Below are positions 20,625-29,873 of a stretch of DNA of 64,000 nucleotides, piece after piece. The stretch comes from Tepidiphilus olei (lineage in GTDB: Bacteria; Pseudomonadota; Gammaproteobacteria; Burkholderiales; Rhodocyclaceae): the NCBI RefSeq assembly GCF_006980705.1, contig NZ_SBHO01000009.1:1-64000 (forward strand), read 5' to 3'. The position numbers and the translations under genes are program-made. Below the pieces are notes generated by a model. It searched no databases and was not told the DNA's origin. It saw only the letters and a program-made list of their open reading frames with translations. How positions within the stretch are numbered: the first letter of the stretch is position 1; the number at the start of each line of letters is the position of its first letter.

Positions 20625-21659
20625 ATGATCAAGGTTGGCGTGGTCGGTGGCACAGGTTATACGGGGGTGGAGTTGTTGCGTCTGCTCAGCCGCCATCCCG
20701 AGGTGTCGCTCGAGGCGATCACCTCGCGCACCGAGGCCGGCATGCCGGTGTCCGAGATGTTTCCCAGCCTGCGGGGTCACGTGAATTTGCGTTTCTCGAC
20801 GCCGGACGAGGCAAGACTCGATCGTTGCGACCTCGTCTTCTTTGCCACCCCGAATGGCGTGGCCATGAAAGAGGCACGGCGGCTGTTGGACGCCGGGGTG
20901 CGCCTCATCGACCTCTCGGCCGATTTTCGCCTGGCCGATGCCGACCAATGGGAGCGCTGGTATGGCATGACGCACGCTGCGCCCGAACTCCTCGAGGAAG
21001 CCGTCTACGGTTTGCCGGAAGTTGAGCGCGAGGCGATCGCCCGGGCGCGTCTGGTGGCCAACCCCGGTTGCTATCCCACGGCGGTGCAACTCGGCTTTCT
21101 GCCGCTGCTCGAGGTGAATGCCGTGGCCCGTGACTGGCTGGTGGCCGATTGCAAGTCTGGCGTCTCCGGCGCCGGGCGCAAGGCCGAAGTCCATACGCTC
21201 TTTGCCGAAGCGGCGGACAACTTCAAGGCCTATGGGGTGGCCGGGCATCGCCATCTGCCCGAGATTCGGCAGGGGCTGCAGCGCATCGCCCGCGGCCTGC
21301 CGGTGGAATTGACCTTCGTGCCGCACCTCACGCCCATGATCCGCGGCATCCATGCCACTCTCTATGCTCGGCTCGCGGACCCATCGCTCGACGTGCAGTC
21401 GCTCTTCGCCGAGCGTTATGCCGGAGAACCCTTCGTGGACGTGCTGCCGGCGGGTTCTCATCCGGAGACGCGTTCGGTGCGCGCGAGCAACGTGTGCCGC
21501 ATCGCCGTCCATCGGCCTCAAGGGGGCGAGATCGTCGTCGTGCTTTCCGTGATCGACAATCTCGTGAAAGGTGCGGCGGGGCAGGCGGTGCAGAACATGA
21601 ACCTGATGTTCGGTTTCCCCGAGACGCTGGGGCTCGACCTCGTGCCGGTGAGCCCTTGA
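20625..21659 (+). CDS. argC: N-acetyl-gamma-glutamyl-phosphate reductase
   Basis: ArgC catalyses the third step of arginine synthesis, the NADPH-dependent reduction of acetylglutamyl phosphate to the semialdehyde. The 344-residue product has the Rossmann motif [15 protein letters not shown] at residues 7-21 and the catalytic cysteine Cys149 in NPGCYPTA. The conserved HRHLPEI is present downstream. AAGGAGG precedes the ATG. A possible -10 (GATAAT at 20589) lies upstream but lacks a clear -35. It stands alone, as in many betaproteobacteria. Confidence 0.95.
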   Translation: MIKVGVVGGTGYTGVELLRLLSRHPEVSLEAITSRTEAGMPVSEMFPSLRGHVNLRFSTPDEARLDRCDLVFFATPNGVAMKEARRLLDAGVRLIDLSADFRLADADQWERWYGMTHAAPELLEEAVYGLPEVEREAIARARLVANPGCYPTAVQLGFLPLLEVNAVARDWLVADCKSGVSGAGRKAEVHTLFAEAADNFKAYGVAGHRHLPEIRQGLQRIARGLPVELTFVPHLTPMIRGIHATLYARLADPSLDVQSLFAERYAGEPFVDVLPAGSHPETRSVRASNVCRIAVHRPQGGEIVVVLSVIDNLVKGAAGQAVQNMNLMFGFPETLGLDLVPVSP

Positions 21660-21744
21660 ACTAACGGGAACGGGGAACGGCGAGCGCCCTTTCCGGTCCA
21701 TAACCACGTCGCCTCTGCGACGACCCTGACGAGGAGCCCATATC

Positions 21745-22095
21745 ATGACGACCGAAACCCAGACCGACGACGTACTCGTTTTTACCGACAGTGCCGCCGC
21801 CAAAGTGCGCGAGCTGATCGAAGAAGAAGGTAACCCGGCGCTCAAGCTGCGTGTATTCGTGACCGGGGGTGGTTGCTCCGGATTTCAGTACGGTTTCACC
21901 TTCGACGAGGAAGTGGCCGAAGACGATGCCGTGATCGAAAAGGGCGGAGTGACGCTGCTCATCGATTCCATGAGTTACCAATATCTGGTCGGCGCCGAGA
22001 TCGACTACGTGGAAGGGATCGAGGGGGCCCAGTTCGTGATCCGCAACCCCAATGCGACCACCACCTGCGGCTGCGGACAGTCTTTCTCCGTTTGA
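21745..22095 (+). CDS. erpA: iron-sulfur cluster insertion protein ErpA
   Basis: ErpA is an A-type carrier that delivers [4Fe-4S] or [2Fe-2S] clusters to apo-proteins. The 116-residue product has the three conserved cysteines of the family, Cys44 (GGGCSGFQY), Cys108 and Cys110 ([11 protein letters not shown]). GAGGAG precedes the ATG. It is commonly found close to argC-rpsI in betaproteobacteria, which fits the context here. Targets in this window that need clusters include FNR, SdhB and CcoG. Confidence 0.94.
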   Translation: MTTETQTDDVLVFTDSAAAKVRELIEEEGNPALKLRVFVTGGGCSGFQYGFTFDEEVAEDDAVIEKGGVTLLIDSMSYQYLVGAEIDYVEGIEGAQFVIRNPNATTTCGCGQSFSV

Positions 22096-22139
22096 TATTT
22101 GCGTAGTAAGAAAGGAAACCAAGGCGGACGCAGGCAGAG

Positions 22140-24602
22140 ATGAACGAAGCCACCCTTGAGCAGGCGGAGATCGCTGCGGACGCCGATCTCGATTGCTATC
22201 ACTGCGGCCTGCCGATTCCACCGCAGACGCATTTTTCCGTGGTGATCGACGGGCGGGCGCGGCGCATGTGTTGCGCCGGCTGCGTGGCCGTGGCGCAGGC
22301 CATCGTCGACAACGGCCTGGGCGACTATTACCGCCACCGCGATGCCATGCCCGAGCCGGTGCGCGAAGCCTTGCCCGAGGTGGTGCGAGAGCTCGAATCC
22401 TTCGATCTGCCCGAACTCACCGAGCAGGTCTCACGGGCGGTGGGCGAGCACGAGCGCGAGGTCACCCTCATCCTCGAGGGCATCACCTGCGCAGCCTGCG
22501 TCTGGCTCAACGAGCAGCACCTGCGCCGCCAGCCCGGCGTCACCCACGTCGAGATCAATTACGCCACCCGCCGCGCGCTGGTGCGCTGGGATCCTGAGCG
22601 TACGAGCCTGTCGCGTATCCTCAAGGCGATCGCCGAAATCGGCTATCGCGCCTACCCTTTCGATCCGAAGAAAGCCGAAGAGGTTGCGCAGCGCGAGCGG
22701 CGATCCATGCTCTGGCGCGTGTTCGTGGCCGGCTTTGCCTCGATGCAGGTCATGATGTACGCCATCCCCACCTACTTGGCGGGCGAGGGCGAGATGCCGG
22801 CCGACATCGAGCGCTTGTTGCGCTGGGCGAGCCTCGTGCTGACCCTGCCCGTGGTGTTCTACTCCTGCGGCCCTTTTTTTGCCAATGCCTGGCGCGATCT
22901 GCGACTGCGGCGTGTCGGGATGGATGTGCCGGTGGCCTTGGGCATCGGCGTGGCTTTTTTGGCCAGTCTATGGTTTACCCTCACCGACGGGGCGGAGGTT
23001 TATTTCGACTCGGTGGCGATGTTCGCCTTTTTTCTGCTGGGTGGGAGATTCCTCGAAATGCTCGCCCGTCAGCGGGCGGTGCGCGGGCTGGAGGAGGTCG
23101 CCCGCGTCATTCCTGCCGTGGCCGAACGTCTGGAAGCAGGGATTTGGCAGCGTGTGCCGGTGGCACGGCTCGCGCCGGGCGATCGTATCCGCGTACGTCC
23201 TGGACAGACCATCCCGGTCGACGGGCGGATCCTGTCGGGGTACGGCGAAGTGAGCGAAGCCATCCTTACGGGAGAGAGTCGCCCCATTCCCAAGAACGAA
23301 GGGGATAGGGTACTCGGCGGCAGTCTAAACGGAGGTGGGGTGCTCGAAATCGCCGTCGAGCGGGTCGGCGAAGAAACCCGGCTCGCGACCATCCGTCGCA
23401 CCATGGAGCGGGCTCAAAGCGAAAAGCCCGCAATCTCCACGCTCGCCGAGCGCTACGCCGGCCTCTTCATCGTGGCCGTGCTGGCATTGGCGTTGCTCAC
23501 CGCCGTGCTTTGGAGCTGGCTCGACCCGGCTCGCATCGTTCCCATCGTCGTCTCGGTACTCGTCGTCGCTTGTCCCTGCGCCCTGTCCTTGGCCACTCCC
23601 GTGGCCTTGACCGCGGCCACCGATGCCTTGATGCGTTCGGGGGTACTGGTAACGCGCGGACATGCCATCGAGACTTTGGCTCGGCTCACCGACATTGCGT
23701 TCGACAAGACCGGTACACTCACGCGGGGGCAGCTGGCTGTGGCCAAGGTGCTCCCGCTCTCCGGACATGACGCGCAGCAATCGCTGGCGCTGGCTGCGGC
23801 GCTGGAGGCGGCGAGCGAACATCCGATCGCCCGCGCTTTCGCCGACGTGACGCCCATGGACGTTTCGCTCGAGGCGCTGGAAGTGGTCACCGGACAAGGT
23901 TTGAGCGCCCGCATCGGCGGACGTCGGGTGCGGATCGGCCGCCCCGAATGGGTCGCCGAACGGTTTTCCTTGCCTCCCCTGGCGCAAGCAGGGAGCGACA
24001 TCGATCCGACGCTTACCTGGGTGGCGCTGGCCGACGAAACGGGCTGGATGGCGCTTTTCGGTTTGACCGACGTCGTGCGCGACGAAGCTCCGGCCCTGGT
24101 GCAGGAGCTTCATGCGCTCGGCGTGCGTACGCATCTCTTGTCCGGAGACGCGCCCGAGATCGTCTTCCATGTTGCACGAGCCCTCGGCATCGACTCGGCA
24201 CGCGCCGCGCTCACTCCCGAGGGCAAGATCGAGGCCTTGCGGGAAGTGATGGCACGGCCAGGGAGCGTGGTCGCCATGGTCGGCGACGGGGTCAACGACG
24301 CTCCGGTGCTGGCGGGGGCACACGTGTCGGTGGCCATGGGCGAAGGGGCGGATCTTGCCCGACTCAACGCCGATGTCGTGCTGCTTGGCAGCGATCTCTC
24401 GGGCGTCGCACGCGCCGTACGCCATGCACGCCGCACGCTCGTGGTCGTGGCGCAGAACCATCGCTGGGCGTTCACTTACAACCTTCTCGCCATTCCCTTT
24501 GCCATGGCCGGCTGGGTGACGCCGTGGATGGCGGGTCTGGGAATGGCGGCGAGCTCCTTGGGTGTCGTGCTCAACGCACTGCGCCTGCAACGCGCTCCAT
24601 AG
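22140..24602 (+). CDS. ccoI: copper-transporting P-type ATPase for cbb3 oxidase (CcoI/FixI)
   Basis: CcoI exports copper needed for maturation of the cbb3 oxidase. The 820-residue product starts with a cysteine-rich metal-binding domain (Cys19, Cys22, then MCCAGC), followed by an HMA domain with GITCAAC (Cys117 and Cys120). The transmembrane CPC motif is at 478-480. The phosphorylation motif DKTGTLT begins at Asp522, and the hinge GDGVNDAP is present. Eight membrane segments fit the P1B class. It lies 11 bases before ccoS; here ccoI-ccoS precede ccoNOQP rather than follow it. Confidence 0.95.
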   Translation: MNEATLEQAEIAADADLDCYHCGLPIPPQTHFSVVIDGRARRMCCAGCVAVAQAIVDNGLGDYYRHRDAMPEPVREALPEVVRELESFDLPELTEQVSRAVGEHEREVTLILEGITCAACVWLNEQHLRRQPGVTHVEINYATRRALVRWDPERTSLSRILKAIAEIGYRAYPFDPKKAEEVAQRERRSMLWRVFVAGFASMQVMMYAIPTYLAGEGEMPADIERLLRWASLVLTLPVVFYSCGPFFANAWRDLRLRRVGMDVPVALGIGVAFLASLWFTLTDGAEVYFDSVAMFAFFLLGGRFLEMLARQRAVRGLEEVARVIPAVAERLEAGIWQRVPVARLAPGDRIRVRPGQTIPVDGRILSGYGEVSEAILTGESRPIPKNEGDRVLGGSLNGGGVLEIAVERVGEETRLATIRRTMERAQSEKPAISTLAERYAGLFIVAVLALALLTAVLWSWLDPARIVPIVVSVLVVACPCALSLATPVALTAATDALMRSGVLVTRGHAIETLARLTDIAFDKTGTLTRGQLAVAKVLPLSGHDAQQSLALAAALEAASEHPIARAFADVTPMDVSLEALEVVTGQGLSARIGGRRVRIGRPEWVAERFSLPPLAQAGSDIDPTLTWVALADETGWMALFGLTDVVRDEAPALVQELHALGVRTHLLSGDAPEIVFHVARALGIDSARAALTPEGKIEALREVMARPGSVVAMVGDGVNDAPVLAGAHVSVAMGEGADLARLNADVVLLGSDLSGVARAVRHARRTLVVVAQNHRWAFTYNLLAIPFAMAGWVTPWMAGLGMAASSLGVVLNALRLQRAP

Positions 24603-24613
24603 GCTCTGAGACG

Positions 24614-24829
24614 ATGGAAAGCCTCTATATCCTGATCCCCTTGTCGGTCGTGCTCGTGTTCGTCATCGGACTCGTCTTCTGGTGGTCGGTCAGGAGTGGA
24701 CAGTTCGACGATCTCCAGGGGCCGGCCTACCGCGTGCTCTTCGAGGACCGCGACGAGGCGACTGAAAAAGCGACGGCTGCCTCGGACCATGATATCGGCA
24801 AGTCGGGTGGAAATGTCGATGAACGATGA
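24614..24829 (+). CDS. ccoS: cbb3 oxidase maturation protein CcoS
   Basis: This 71-residue protein has a single N-terminal membrane helix (YILIPLSVVLVFVIGLVFWW) followed by the family motif SGQFDDLQGPAYRVLFEDR. CcoS is required for cofactor insertion into the cbb3 oxidase. It begins 11 bases after ccoI and is in the same transcript. Its stop lies 7 bases before an FNR box. Confidence 0.92.
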   Translation: MESLYILIPLSVVLVFVIGLVFWWSVRSGQFDDLQGPAYRVLFEDRDEATEKATAASDHDIGKSGGNVDER

Positions 24830-24835
24830 GTTTCT

Positions 24836-24877
24836 TTGACGTGCATCAAAAACCTCTGGATTGATAAGGGATAGAAT
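24836..24877 (+). promoter_or_regulatory. FNR-type box and promoter just after ccoS
   Basis: TTGACGTGCATCAA (24836-24849) matches the FNR consensus TTGAT-N4-ATCAA with one difference. TAGAAT at 24872-24877 is a good -10. The predicted start near 24884 puts the box centre at about -41.5, the class II position where FNR activates. The transcript reaches a terminator by 24966, so the promoter appears to serve a small RNA rather than ccoN. Confidence 0.72.
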
Positions 24878-24883
24878 CGACTC

Positions 24884-24966
24884 CGGTTTGGGTGCGAGTC
24901 CAAGCCTTTTTGGGTTCCTTGTCTCTCTGTTGGGGTTGGGGCACGCAGGCGCGTGCCCTTTTTTTC
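24884..24966 (+). ncRNA. predicted FNR-activated small RNA
   Basis: Prediction. The RNA of about 83 nt runs from the FNR promoter to an intrinsic terminator. A 5' stem pairs GGTTTGG (24885-24891) with CCAAGCC (24900-24906) around an eight-base loop and is followed by TTTTT. A single-stranded CU-rich stretch (CCTTGTCTCTCT at 24918-24929) lies before the terminator stem, the layout of Hfq-dependent sRNAs. It contains no convincing ORF. It might instead be an attenuated leader of ccoN, but a second FNR-type promoter lies downstream of the terminator. Targets are unknown. Confidence 0.55.
24939..24966 (+). terminator. strong terminator between ccoS and ccoN
   Basis: GGGCACGC (24939-24946) pairs with GCGTGCCC (24951-24958) around AGGC, followed by a run of T through 24966. 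It can end both ccoI-ccoS transcripts and the transcript from the FNR promoter at 24872. Transcription of ccoN must then begin downstream. Confidence 0.9.
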
Positions 24967-25014
24967 TTTCTCCGGCCACGTTTCGTCGAGTTTGTTACGT
25001 CATCGACTAAAATG

Positions 25015-25055
25015 TTGACCGAAGTCAACACGGCTTTGCTCGCGCGGCGTATCCT
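25015..25055 (+). promoter_or_regulatory. FNR-type box and promoter of ccoNOQP
   Basis: TTGACCGAAGTCAA (25015-25028) is a perfect TTGAC-N4-GTCAA inverted repeat. A -10-like TATCCT lies at 25050-25055. The predicted start near 25062 again places the box centre at about -41. The leader to ccoN is about 59 bases. The C/G at the inner half-site positions deviates from FNR consensus but is common in CRP/FNR-family sites; a DNR/NnrR-type protein could also bind. Confidence 0.65.
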
Positions 25056-25120
25056 ACCGCTTGTCGCAGTCGGCGGACGCGCCGGGGTGATTTCGGTAAG
25101 TTCTCATTGGAGAGGTGACC

Positions 25121-26563
25121 ATGCAAACGGAAGCGACTTATAACTACAAAGTCGTACGCCAGTTCGCCATCATGGCAGTGGTGTGGGGCATCGTAGGGAT
25201 GCTGGTCGGGGTGTTGATCGCCGCCCAGCTGGTCTGGCCGCAGCTCAATTTCCCGCAGCTCGGCGAGTGGTTCCATTTCGGGCGGTTGCGTCCGCTGCAC
25301 ACGAATGCGGTGATTTTCGCCTTCGGCGGCTCGGCGCTCTTCGCTACGTCCTACTACGTGGTGCAACGCACCTGCCATACCCGGCTCTTCGCGCCGGGCC
25401 TGGCGGCTTTCACCTTCTGGGGTTGGCAGCTCGTGATCGTGCTCGCGGCGCTGTCCTTGCCGCTGGGCTTCACCACCGGTAAGGAATACGCCGAGCTCGA
25501 GTGGCCGATCGACATCCTCATCACCCTCGTATGGGTGGCGTACGCCGTGGTGTTCTTCGGCACCATCGCTCAGCGCAAGGTGAGCCACATCTACGTCGCC
25601 AACTGGTTCTATGGCGCCTTCATCATCGCCGTGGCGCTGCTGCACGTGGTCAATAGCATGGCCATGCCCGTGTTCGAAGCGGGTATCCTCACGCCGAAAT
25701 CCTATTCGGCCTACGCCGGGGCGCAGGATGCCATGGTGCAGTGGTGGTATGGTCACAACGCCGTGGGCTTCTTCCTCACTGCCGGGTTCCTGGGCATGAT
25801 GTACTACTTCGTTCCCAAGCAGGCCGGCCGTCCGGTGTATTCCTATCGGCTCTCCGTGGTGCACTTCTGGGCCCTCATCTTCACCTACATGTGGGCCGGT
25901 CCGCACCACCTGCACTACACGGCGCTGCCCGACTGGACCCAATCGCTCGGCATGATCTTTTCGCTGATCCTGCTCGCGCCTTCCTGGGGCGGGATGATCA
26001 ACGGCATCATGACGCTCTCCGGTGCCTGGCACAAGCTGCGTGACGACCCGATCCTGAAGTTCCTCATCGTGTCGCTCTCCTTCTACGGTATGTCCACCTT
26101 CGAAGGGCCGATGATGTCGGTGAAGACGGTCAACGCCTTGTCGCACTACACCGACTGGACGGTGGGCCACGTGCACTCCGGTGCGCTCGGCTGGGTGGCG
26201 ATGGTTTCCATCGGCTCGCTCTACTATCTGGTCCCGCGGCTCTACGGCAAAGTCGAGATGTATTCGCGTGATCTGGTCACGGCGCACTTCTGGATCGCGA
26301 CGATTGGCATCGTGCTCTACATCGCCTCGATGTGGATCTCCGGGGTGATGCAGGGTCTGATGTGGCGCGCCACCAACGTGGACGGCACGCTCACCTATGC
26401 CTTCGTCGAATCGGTGAAAGCCTCCTATCCGTTCTGGACCATCCGGGTGCTCGGTGGGCTGCTCTTCCTGGTCGGAATGCTGCTGATGGCCTACAACGTA
26501 TTCAAGACCGTCGCGGGCGCCAAACCCGTCGATGCGCCGGTGCTGGCTCCGGCTCATGCCTGA
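25121..26563 (+). CDS. ccoN: cbb3-type cytochrome c oxidase subunit I
   Basis: CcoN is the catalytic haem-copper subunit of the high-affinity cbb3 oxidase in the inner membrane. The 480-residue product has about twelve membrane segments. Conserved histidine motifs include [46 protein letters not shown] and [14 protein letters not shown]. The ATG at 25121 follows GGAGAGG at a good distance; a GTG two codons earlier lies in that site. It is the first gene of ccoNOQP-ccoGH, with ccoO 13 bases downstream. Confidence 0.97.
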   Translation: MQTEATYNYKVVRQFAIMAVVWGIVGMLVGVLIAAQLVWPQLNFPQLGEWFHFGRLRPLHTNAVIFAFGGSALFATSYYVVQRTCHTRLFAPGLAAFTFWGWQLVIVLAALSLPLGFTTGKEYAELEWPIDILITLVWVAYAVVFFGTIAQRKVSHIYVANWFYGAFIIAVALLHVVNSMAMPVFEAGILTPKSYSAYAGAQDAMVQWWYGHNAVGFFLTAGFLGMMYYFVPKQAGRPVYSYRLSVVHFWALIFTYMWAGPHHLHYTALPDWTQSLGMIFSLILLAPSWGGMINGIMTLSGAWHKLRDDPILKFLIVSLSFYGMSTFEGPMMSVKTVNALSHYTDWTVGHVHSGALGWVAMVSIGSLYYLVPRLYGKVEMYSRDLVTAHFWIATIGIVLYIASMWISGVMQGLMWRATNVDGTLTYAFVESVKASYPFWTIRVLGGLLFLVGMLLMAYNVFKTVAGAKPVDAPVLAPAHA

Positions 26564-26576
26564 GGGAGAATGAATC

Positions 26577-27218
26577 ATGGCGAATTCCAAGCACGAGCTC
26601 ATTGAACGCAGCGTGACGCTGCTCATCGTGGCGACCTTGTTGGTGGTGAGTGTCGGAGGATTGGTGGAGATCGTGCCACTCTTCTTCCAGCATTCGACCA
26701 CCAAGCCGATCGACCGGCAGGGCAACCCGCTCGACGTGAAACCCTACGATGCGCTGCGCCTCACCGGCCGCGACATCTATATCCGCGAGGGCTGTTACAA
26801 CTGCCATTCGCAGATGATTCGTCCCTTCCGTGCCGAGACCGAGCGCTATGGTCACTACTCGGTGGCGGGCGAGTACATCTACGATCGTCCCTTCCAGTGG
26901 GGTTCCAAGCGCACGGGTCCCGACCTGCACCGTGTCGGGGGGCGTTATTCGGACACCTGGCATATCGCGCACCTACGCAATCCGCGTGACGTGGTGCCCG
27001 AGTCCAACATGCCTGCTTTCCCGTGGCTCGATCGGCCCATCAGCCAGCGCGACATCAATGCCATTCAGGGCAAGATGAAAGCGCTCCGTACCTTGGGACA
27101 TCCCTATACCGACGAGGAGATCGCGCAGGCCCCGGCCATGCTCGAAGGCAAGACGGAGATGGAAGCACTGGTGGCCTATCTGCAGGGTCTCGGTCGGGCG
27201 TTGTCCAATTTCCAATGA
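26577..27218 (+). CDS. ccoO: cbb3-type cytochrome c oxidase subunit II (mono-haem c)
   Basis: CcoO passes electrons from CcoP to CcoN. The 213-residue product has an N-terminal membrane anchor (about residues 13-37) and one c-type haem motif CYNCH at residues 73-77, followed by the family signature [18 protein letters not shown]. The axial methionine is probably in [12 protein letters not shown]. It sits 13 bases after ccoN and 16 bases before ccoQ. Confidence 0.96.
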   Translation: MANSKHELIERSVTLLIVATLLVVSVGGLVEIVPLFFQHSTTKPIDRQGNPLDVKPYDALRLTGRDIYIREGCYNCHSQMIRPFRAETERYGHYSVAGEYIYDRPFQWGSKRTGPDLHRVGGRYSDTWHIAHLRNPRDVVPESNMPAFPWLDRPISQRDINAIQGKMKALRTLGHPYTDEEIAQAPAMLEGKTEMEALVAYLQGLGRALSNFQ

Positions 27219-27234
27219 GTGAAAGGAGGGCGTG

Positions 27235-27411
27235 ATGGACATCAACGACCTGCGTAGTGCGGTAACGGTGGCAGCCTTCCTCTGTTTCCTCGGAATCTGC
27301 GTGTGGGCCTATAGCCGTGCTGCCAAACCGGGGTTCGAAGAGGCCTCGCGCCTGCCGTTCCTCGAGGACGACGAACCGATGCTCGCCAACGATCACACGG
27401 AAGGGAAATAA
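27235..27411 (+). CDS. ccoQ: cbb3 oxidase small subunit CcoQ
   Basis: This 58-residue protein (MDINDLRSAVTVAAFLCFLG at the start) has one membrane helix and a short acidic cytoplasmic tail. CcoQ stabilises the oxidase in some species. GAAAGGAGG precedes the ATG. Its stop is one base before the ccoP start, and the position between ccoO and ccoP supports the call. Confidence 0.9.
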   Translation: MDINDLRSAVTVAAFLCFLGICVWAYSRAAKPGFEEASRLPFLEDDEPMLANDHTEGK

Positions 27412-27412
27412 A

Positions 27413-28312
27413 ATGGCTGACTTCGTGAGTGGATTCTGGAACATGTACGTGATGGTGTTGGTCGCCGTCAGTTTCGTGTTCTGCATCGTCATCATCATGC
27501 TGAACATGCGCGTCAGCGGCAAGGTCGGAGAGCTACAGCCGCACAAGTGGGACGAGACGCTGCAGGAATGGAACAACCCCTTGCCGCGTTGGTGGATGTA
27601 TCTGTATTGGATCACCATTTTCTTCGGCATCGCCTATCTCATCATCTACCCTGGTTTTGGCGCCTTTCCGGGGATCGCCAAGTGGACTTCGGTCGGTCAG
27701 TGGGAGCAGGAGATGAAACGGGCCGACGAGCAGTACGGTCCGAAGTTTGCCAAGTATCGCAACATGGACGTCAAGGCGGTGGCGGCCGACCCCGAAGCGA
27801 TGGCCATGGGCAAGCGGCTGTTTCAAACCTACTGCATGCAGTGCCACGGCGCGGACGCACGAGGCGCCAAGGGCTTCCCCAATCTCACCGACAACGACTG
27901 GCTCGGTGGGGATGGTTCGCCCGAGTACATCAAGACGACCATCGCTCAAGGGCGTATCGGGGTGATGACGCCGTTCAAGGACATCCTCTCCGAGGAGCAG
28001 ATCCGCGACGTCGCCCACTACGTGCGCTCGCTCTCGGGGCTGTCGCATGATGCGCCACGGGCCGAGCGTGGGGCAACGGTGTTCGCCGAGAACTGTGCCG
28101 TGTGCCATGGACCGGACGCCAAGGGCAATCCGCTGCTGGGAGCGCCCAACCTCACCGACGACATCTGGCTGTGGGGTTCGTCCGAAGCCCAGATCATCGC
28201 CATCGTGACCAACGGCATCCAGAACCGTATGCCGGCGTTCGGGGAATTCCTGGGTGAAGACAAGGTCCATATCCTTACCGCCTACGTGTGGGGGTTGAGC
28301 AACAAGCAGTGA
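27413..28312 (+). CDS. ccoP: cbb3-type cytochrome c oxidase subunit III (di-haem c)
   Basis: CcoP receives electrons from periplasmic cytochromes. With the ATG at 27413 the product has 299 residues. Two N-terminal membrane helices come first, then two c-type haem motifs, CMQCH at 141-145 and CAVCH at 228-232. WNNPLPRWWMYLYWITIFFG is the conserved FixP opening. A longer frame reaching into ccoQ is an artefact. A strong hairpin (28337-28364) follows before ccoG. Confidence 0.97.
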   Translation: MADFVSGFWNMYVMVLVAVSFVFCIVIIMLNMRVSGKVGELQPHKWDETLQEWNNPLPRWWMYLYWITIFFGIAYLIIYPGFGAFPGIAKWTSVGQWEQEMKRADEQYGPKFAKYRNMDVKAVAADPEAMAMGKRLFQTYCMQCHGADARGAKGFPNLTDNDWLGGDGSPEYIKTTIAQGRIGVMTPFKDILSEEQIRDVAHYVRSLSGLSHDAPRAERGATVFAENCAVCHGPDAKGNPLLGAPNLTDDIWLWGSSEAQIIAIVTNGIQNRMPAFGEFLGEDKVHILTAYVWGLSNKQ

Positions 28313-28336
28313 TGCTGTAGGGTAGTACCGTGGGAT

Positions 28337-28364
28337 CGCGGCGGGCGCCATGCGCCTCGCCGCG
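28337..28364 (+). other. strong stem-loop between ccoP and ccoG
   Basis: CGCGGCG (28337-28343) pairs with CGCCGCG (28358-28364), and inside it GGCGC (28344-28348) pairs with GCGCC (28352-28356), leaving one bulged T. There is no T-tract, so it is more likely an mRNA processing or stabilising element, or a weak terminator, separating the oxidase genes from the assembly genes. Confidence 0.6.
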
Positions 28365-28427
28365 TCTTGCCGCACGAGCAACGATCGCTTTCGCCGTGCG
28401 GATTCACAACGACGAGCCCATCTCTAC

Positions 28428-29867
28428 ATGAACGAGCCACTGAAAACTTCCGCGATGTCCGCCAAGGAGAGATCCAACGGCGCCGACGAGGTGCCGTCCT
28501 CTCTCTACGCCAAACGCAAGAAGCTCTACGTGCGATCCACCACGGGCCCTTTCCAGCGGCTGCGGTGGTTTTTCGTCTTCCTCACGCAGGCGATCTTCTA
28601 CGGTTTTCCGTGGCTCACCTGGAACGACCGTCAGGCGGTGCTCTTTCACCTGGTAGAGCGCAAGTTCTACTTGTTCGGGTGGGTGTTCTGGCCCCAGGAC
28701 GTCTTCTATCTCTCGCTCATCCTGATTCTCTCGGCCTATGCGCTCTTTTTCTTCAGTGCCGTGGCGGGGCGGGTGTGGTGTGGCTATACCTGTCCGCAAA
28801 CCGTCTATACCGAGATCTTCATGTGGTTCGAAGAGAAGATCGAGGGTGATCACGTCAAACGGCGCAAACTCGACGCCTCGCCCTGGACGGTGGAGAAGAT
28901 TGTCAAGCGCAGCACCAAATACGCCATATGGATCGTCTTCTCGCTCTTCACCGGCTTTACGCTGGTGAGCTACTTCACGCCGCAAAAAGAATTGTGGCAG
29001 TCTTTGCAGACGTTCAGCTTCGGCCCCTGGGAAACCTTCTGGATCTTTTTCTACGCTGGATTCACTTTTCTGCTCGCAGGGGTGCTGCGCGAGCAAGTCT
29101 GCAAATACATGTGCCCCTACGCGCGTTTCCAGGGCGTGATGTTCGATCCGGACACCCTCATCATCACCTACGATGCCGAGCGCGGCGAACCGCGTGGGCC
29201 GCGTAAGAAAGGGGTCGATCCCCGTTCTTTGGGCTTGGGGGATTGCATCGACTGCGGCATCTGTGTGCAGGTCTGCCCTACGGGCATCGACATCCGCAAT
29301 GGCCTGCAGTACGAATGTATCGCCTGTGCCGCCTGCATCGATGCCTGCAACCAAGTGATGGACAAGATGGGCTATCCCCGCGGTCTCATCCGTTACACCA
29401 CCGAGAACGCGATGAAGAATCACTGGGATCGGGCACGGACCTTCCGGCGCGCTCTGCGGCCGCGAGTGCTCATCTACGGCGTCATTCTCATCGTCGTGGC
29501 TTCGGTGCTTTTCTGGAAAATCGCCACACGCCCCGACGTGCGCGTAGACGTCATACGGGATCGCGCCTCGCTCGCACGGGAGGTTCGCGGTGGTTGGATC
29601 GAGAACGTCTATACGCTCAACATCATGAACATGGTGGAGCGGCCTCGCCGTTTCACGCTCTCTGTAGGGGGGCTGCCCAATATCGTCATGGAAGGGCCCA
29701 AGGAATTCGACGTGCCCGCGGTGAGCATTTTCCCGCTGACGGTTCAAGTTCGCGTCCCGGCCGGGGCGGTGGATGCAGGAACACACAAAATCTATTTCGA
29801 AATCAAGGTGGTGGATGAGCCCGAGAACGTGACGCGGGAACTGGCCACTTTCATCATGCCGGAGTGA
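28428..29867 (+). CDS. ccoG: cytochrome c oxidase accessory protein CcoG
   Basis: CcoG (RdxA/FixG) is a membrane ferredoxin-like protein that acts as a cupric reductase in cbb3 biogenesis. The product has 479 residues from the ATG at 28428; a start at 28350 inside the preceding hairpin is possible but unlikely. Several membrane helices precede two [4Fe-4S] motifs, Cys273-276-279-283 and Cys297-300-303-307. GRVWCGYTCPQTVYTEIFMW is another family signature. The C-terminal domain is Ig-like and periplasmic. It is followed 6 bases later by ccoH. Confidence 0.95.
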   Translation: MNEPLKTSAMSAKERSNGADEVPSSLYAKRKKLYVRSTTGPFQRLRWFFVFLTQAIFYGFPWLTWNDRQAVLFHLVERKFYLFGWVFWPQDVFYLSLILILSAYALFFFSAVAGRVWCGYTCPQTVYTEIFMWFEEKIEGDHVKRRKLDASPWTVEKIVKRSTKYAIWIVFSLFTGFTLVSYFTPQKELWQSLQTFSFGPWETFWIFFYAGFTFLLAGVLREQVCKYMCPYARFQGVMFDPDTLIITYDAERGEPRGPRKKGVDPRSLGLGDCIDCGICVQVCPTGIDIRNGLQYECIACAACIDACNQVMDKMGYPRGLIRYTTENAMKNHWDRARTFRRALRPRVLIYGVILIVVASVLFWKIATRPDVRVDVIRDRASLAREVRGGWIENVYTLNIMNMVERPRRFTLSVGGLPNIVMEGPKEFDVPAVSIFPLTVQVRVPAGAVDAGTHKIYFEIKVVDEPENVTRELATFIMPE

Positions 29868-29873
29868 GAAACG

